Source: Schlesneria sp.
GTDB lineage: Bacteria > Planctomycetota > Planctomycetia > Planctomycetales > Planctomycetaceae
Direction: 5' to 3'
NCBI GenBank assembly: GCA_028291515.1
Contig: JAQGHU010000042.1
Location: 1 to 64,000 of the forward strand
Length of the DNA stretch: 64,000 nt
Under the pieces are notes generated by a model. The model worked only from the letters and a program-made list of their open reading frames with translations. It was not told where the DNA came from and searched no databases. This document shows positions 63,491-64,000 of this stretch, in pieces. A program made the position numbers and the translations under genes. Numbering within the stretch: the first letter of the stretch is position 1; every line of letters starts with the position of its first letter.

Positions 63491-64000
63491 TCATTGATGT
63501 TTGGAAGTGAGCTTCGTTTCCAAATCATGAAGTCCTTCCAGGTCGTAGTATTCCCTCAACGCGATGTCATGACCGGATTCCATCGCGCTTTCAACAAATG
63601 CTAAAAACTGGACTCCCCCGCCATGTCTGACCAGGTAGTCGGTCAGGGAAGCACTTTGAGCATAGAAGGCGTCACGATCCCGCCCTCCCGGATACTCGGC
63701 GACGGACAACAATCGGGAGAGCGAGATCGCTGGTGCGAGTGAAGCCACTCTCTGACGCTGAGCTTGCTTCTCTCTTGACTCTGCCAGGACCGCCATTCCC
63801 TCATCAGCCCATCGAGGCAATCGACGACCGCCAAAACGATCCGCCACAATCAAGTGGGTCACTTCGTGCGACATGGATGAAGTATTCCAGCCATGCGCAT
63901 CGGCGCGGAGATCGATGCGCCGCAGAGTAATGCGGCCGTTCACTCGCTGAACCTTGGTACAACCACTTGATCCGGCATTTTGCGGACCGAGCGCTGCACC
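63491..64000 (-). CDS. Zinc-metallopeptidase-like protein, C-terminal part
   Basis: The frame is open through the right edge, so the N-terminus is missing. It reads GPQNAGSSGCTKVQRVNGRI, then HEVTHLIVADRFGGRRLP with the HExxH zinc motif, and WADEGMAVLAE, which supplies the glutamate ligand of gluzincin-type peptidases (peptidase MA family). About 170 residues are visible. It is probably exported; the N-terminal leader is outside. It lies 37 bases upstream of the response regulator gene on the same strand, possibly in one transcript. Confidence 0.75.
   Translation of the reverse strand, partial: GAALGPQNAGSSGCTKVQRVNGRITLRRIDLRADAHGWNTSSMSHEVTHLIVADRFGGRRLPRWADEGMAVLAESREKQAQRQRVASLAPAISLSRLLSVAEYPGGRDRDAFYAQSASLTDYLVRHGGGVQFLAFVESAMESGHDIALREYYDLEGLHDLETKLTSKHQ

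Overview
The window looks like a chromosome segment of a planctomycete, perhaps near Schlesneria/Planctomicrobium; the genus is a guess. The grounds are moderately GC-rich DNA, many secreted proteins with Tat-type (RRxFL) leaders, a DUF1802 gene, ArsR-SRPBCC cassettes, a BBP2-type porin, tandem HAE1 RND pumps, and an alternative complex III (ACIII) operon joined to a caa3 oxidase. No rRNA, CRISPR array, phage or plasmid backbone is visible. There is one tRNA (Phe, GAA). The first 41 bases are the start of an IS630-like transposase running off the left edge.

Layout. 1-0.9 kb: IS fragment and a leader with a strong terminator. 0.9-10.5 kb: outer-membrane porin, metY, plsC, two Tat-exported proteins, and a three-gene operon (polyprenol-kinase-like membrane protein, ABC ATPase, ABC-2 permease). 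10.8-18.7 kb: Tat-exported Gfo/Idh/MocA oxidoreductase, a SufS-like PLP enzyme lacking the catalytic cysteine, a solute-binding lipoprotein, HtrA protease, DUF1802 protein and a nitrilase-family amidohydrolase. 19-24.8 kb: two paralogous Flp-pilin-like peptides, a secreted C-type-lectin-like protein, a metallo-beta-lactamase-fold enzyme, an HpaI-type aldolase with a 2-hydroxyacid dehydrogenase, and an ArsR-SRPBCC operon. 24.9-32.2 kb: large GH63-like glucosidase, beta-barrel protein, two-domain SRPBCC protein, tRNA-Phe and two secreted hypotheticals.

32.3-38.5 kb: a two-gene operon of a 1416-residue ChvB/NdvB-like cyclic beta-1,2-glucan synthase lacking the usual C-terminal GH94 domain, followed by an MsbA/ChvA-like ABC exporter. 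This suggests synthesis and export of a periplasmic glucan. 39.2-47.7 kb: an RND efflux operon with one adaptor and two different inner-membrane pumps, both carrying a Ser/Gly/Thr-rich insertion at the same site.

47.9-60.3 kb: one long minus-strand operon, actA-B-C-D-E-F, a small membrane protein, SCO, and cytochrome oxidase subunits II (with fused cytochrome c), I, III and IV. Many genes overlap by four bases. It encodes a complete quinol-to-oxygen branch: ACIII oxidises quinol and reduces cytochrome c domains, and an A2-type caa3 oxidase reduces oxygen. A palindromic repeat pair appears to lie inside the 5' part of the SCO reading frame. 60.6-64 kb: a small basic ORF with an excellent ribosome binding site, a HAD phosphatase fused to a HerA-like ATPase, an orphan KdpE-like response regulator and a partial metallopeptidase.

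Small palindromic repeats are scattered through the intergenic spaces, several as inverted (REPIN-like) pairs. No function here was tested; family assignments rest on motif reading only.
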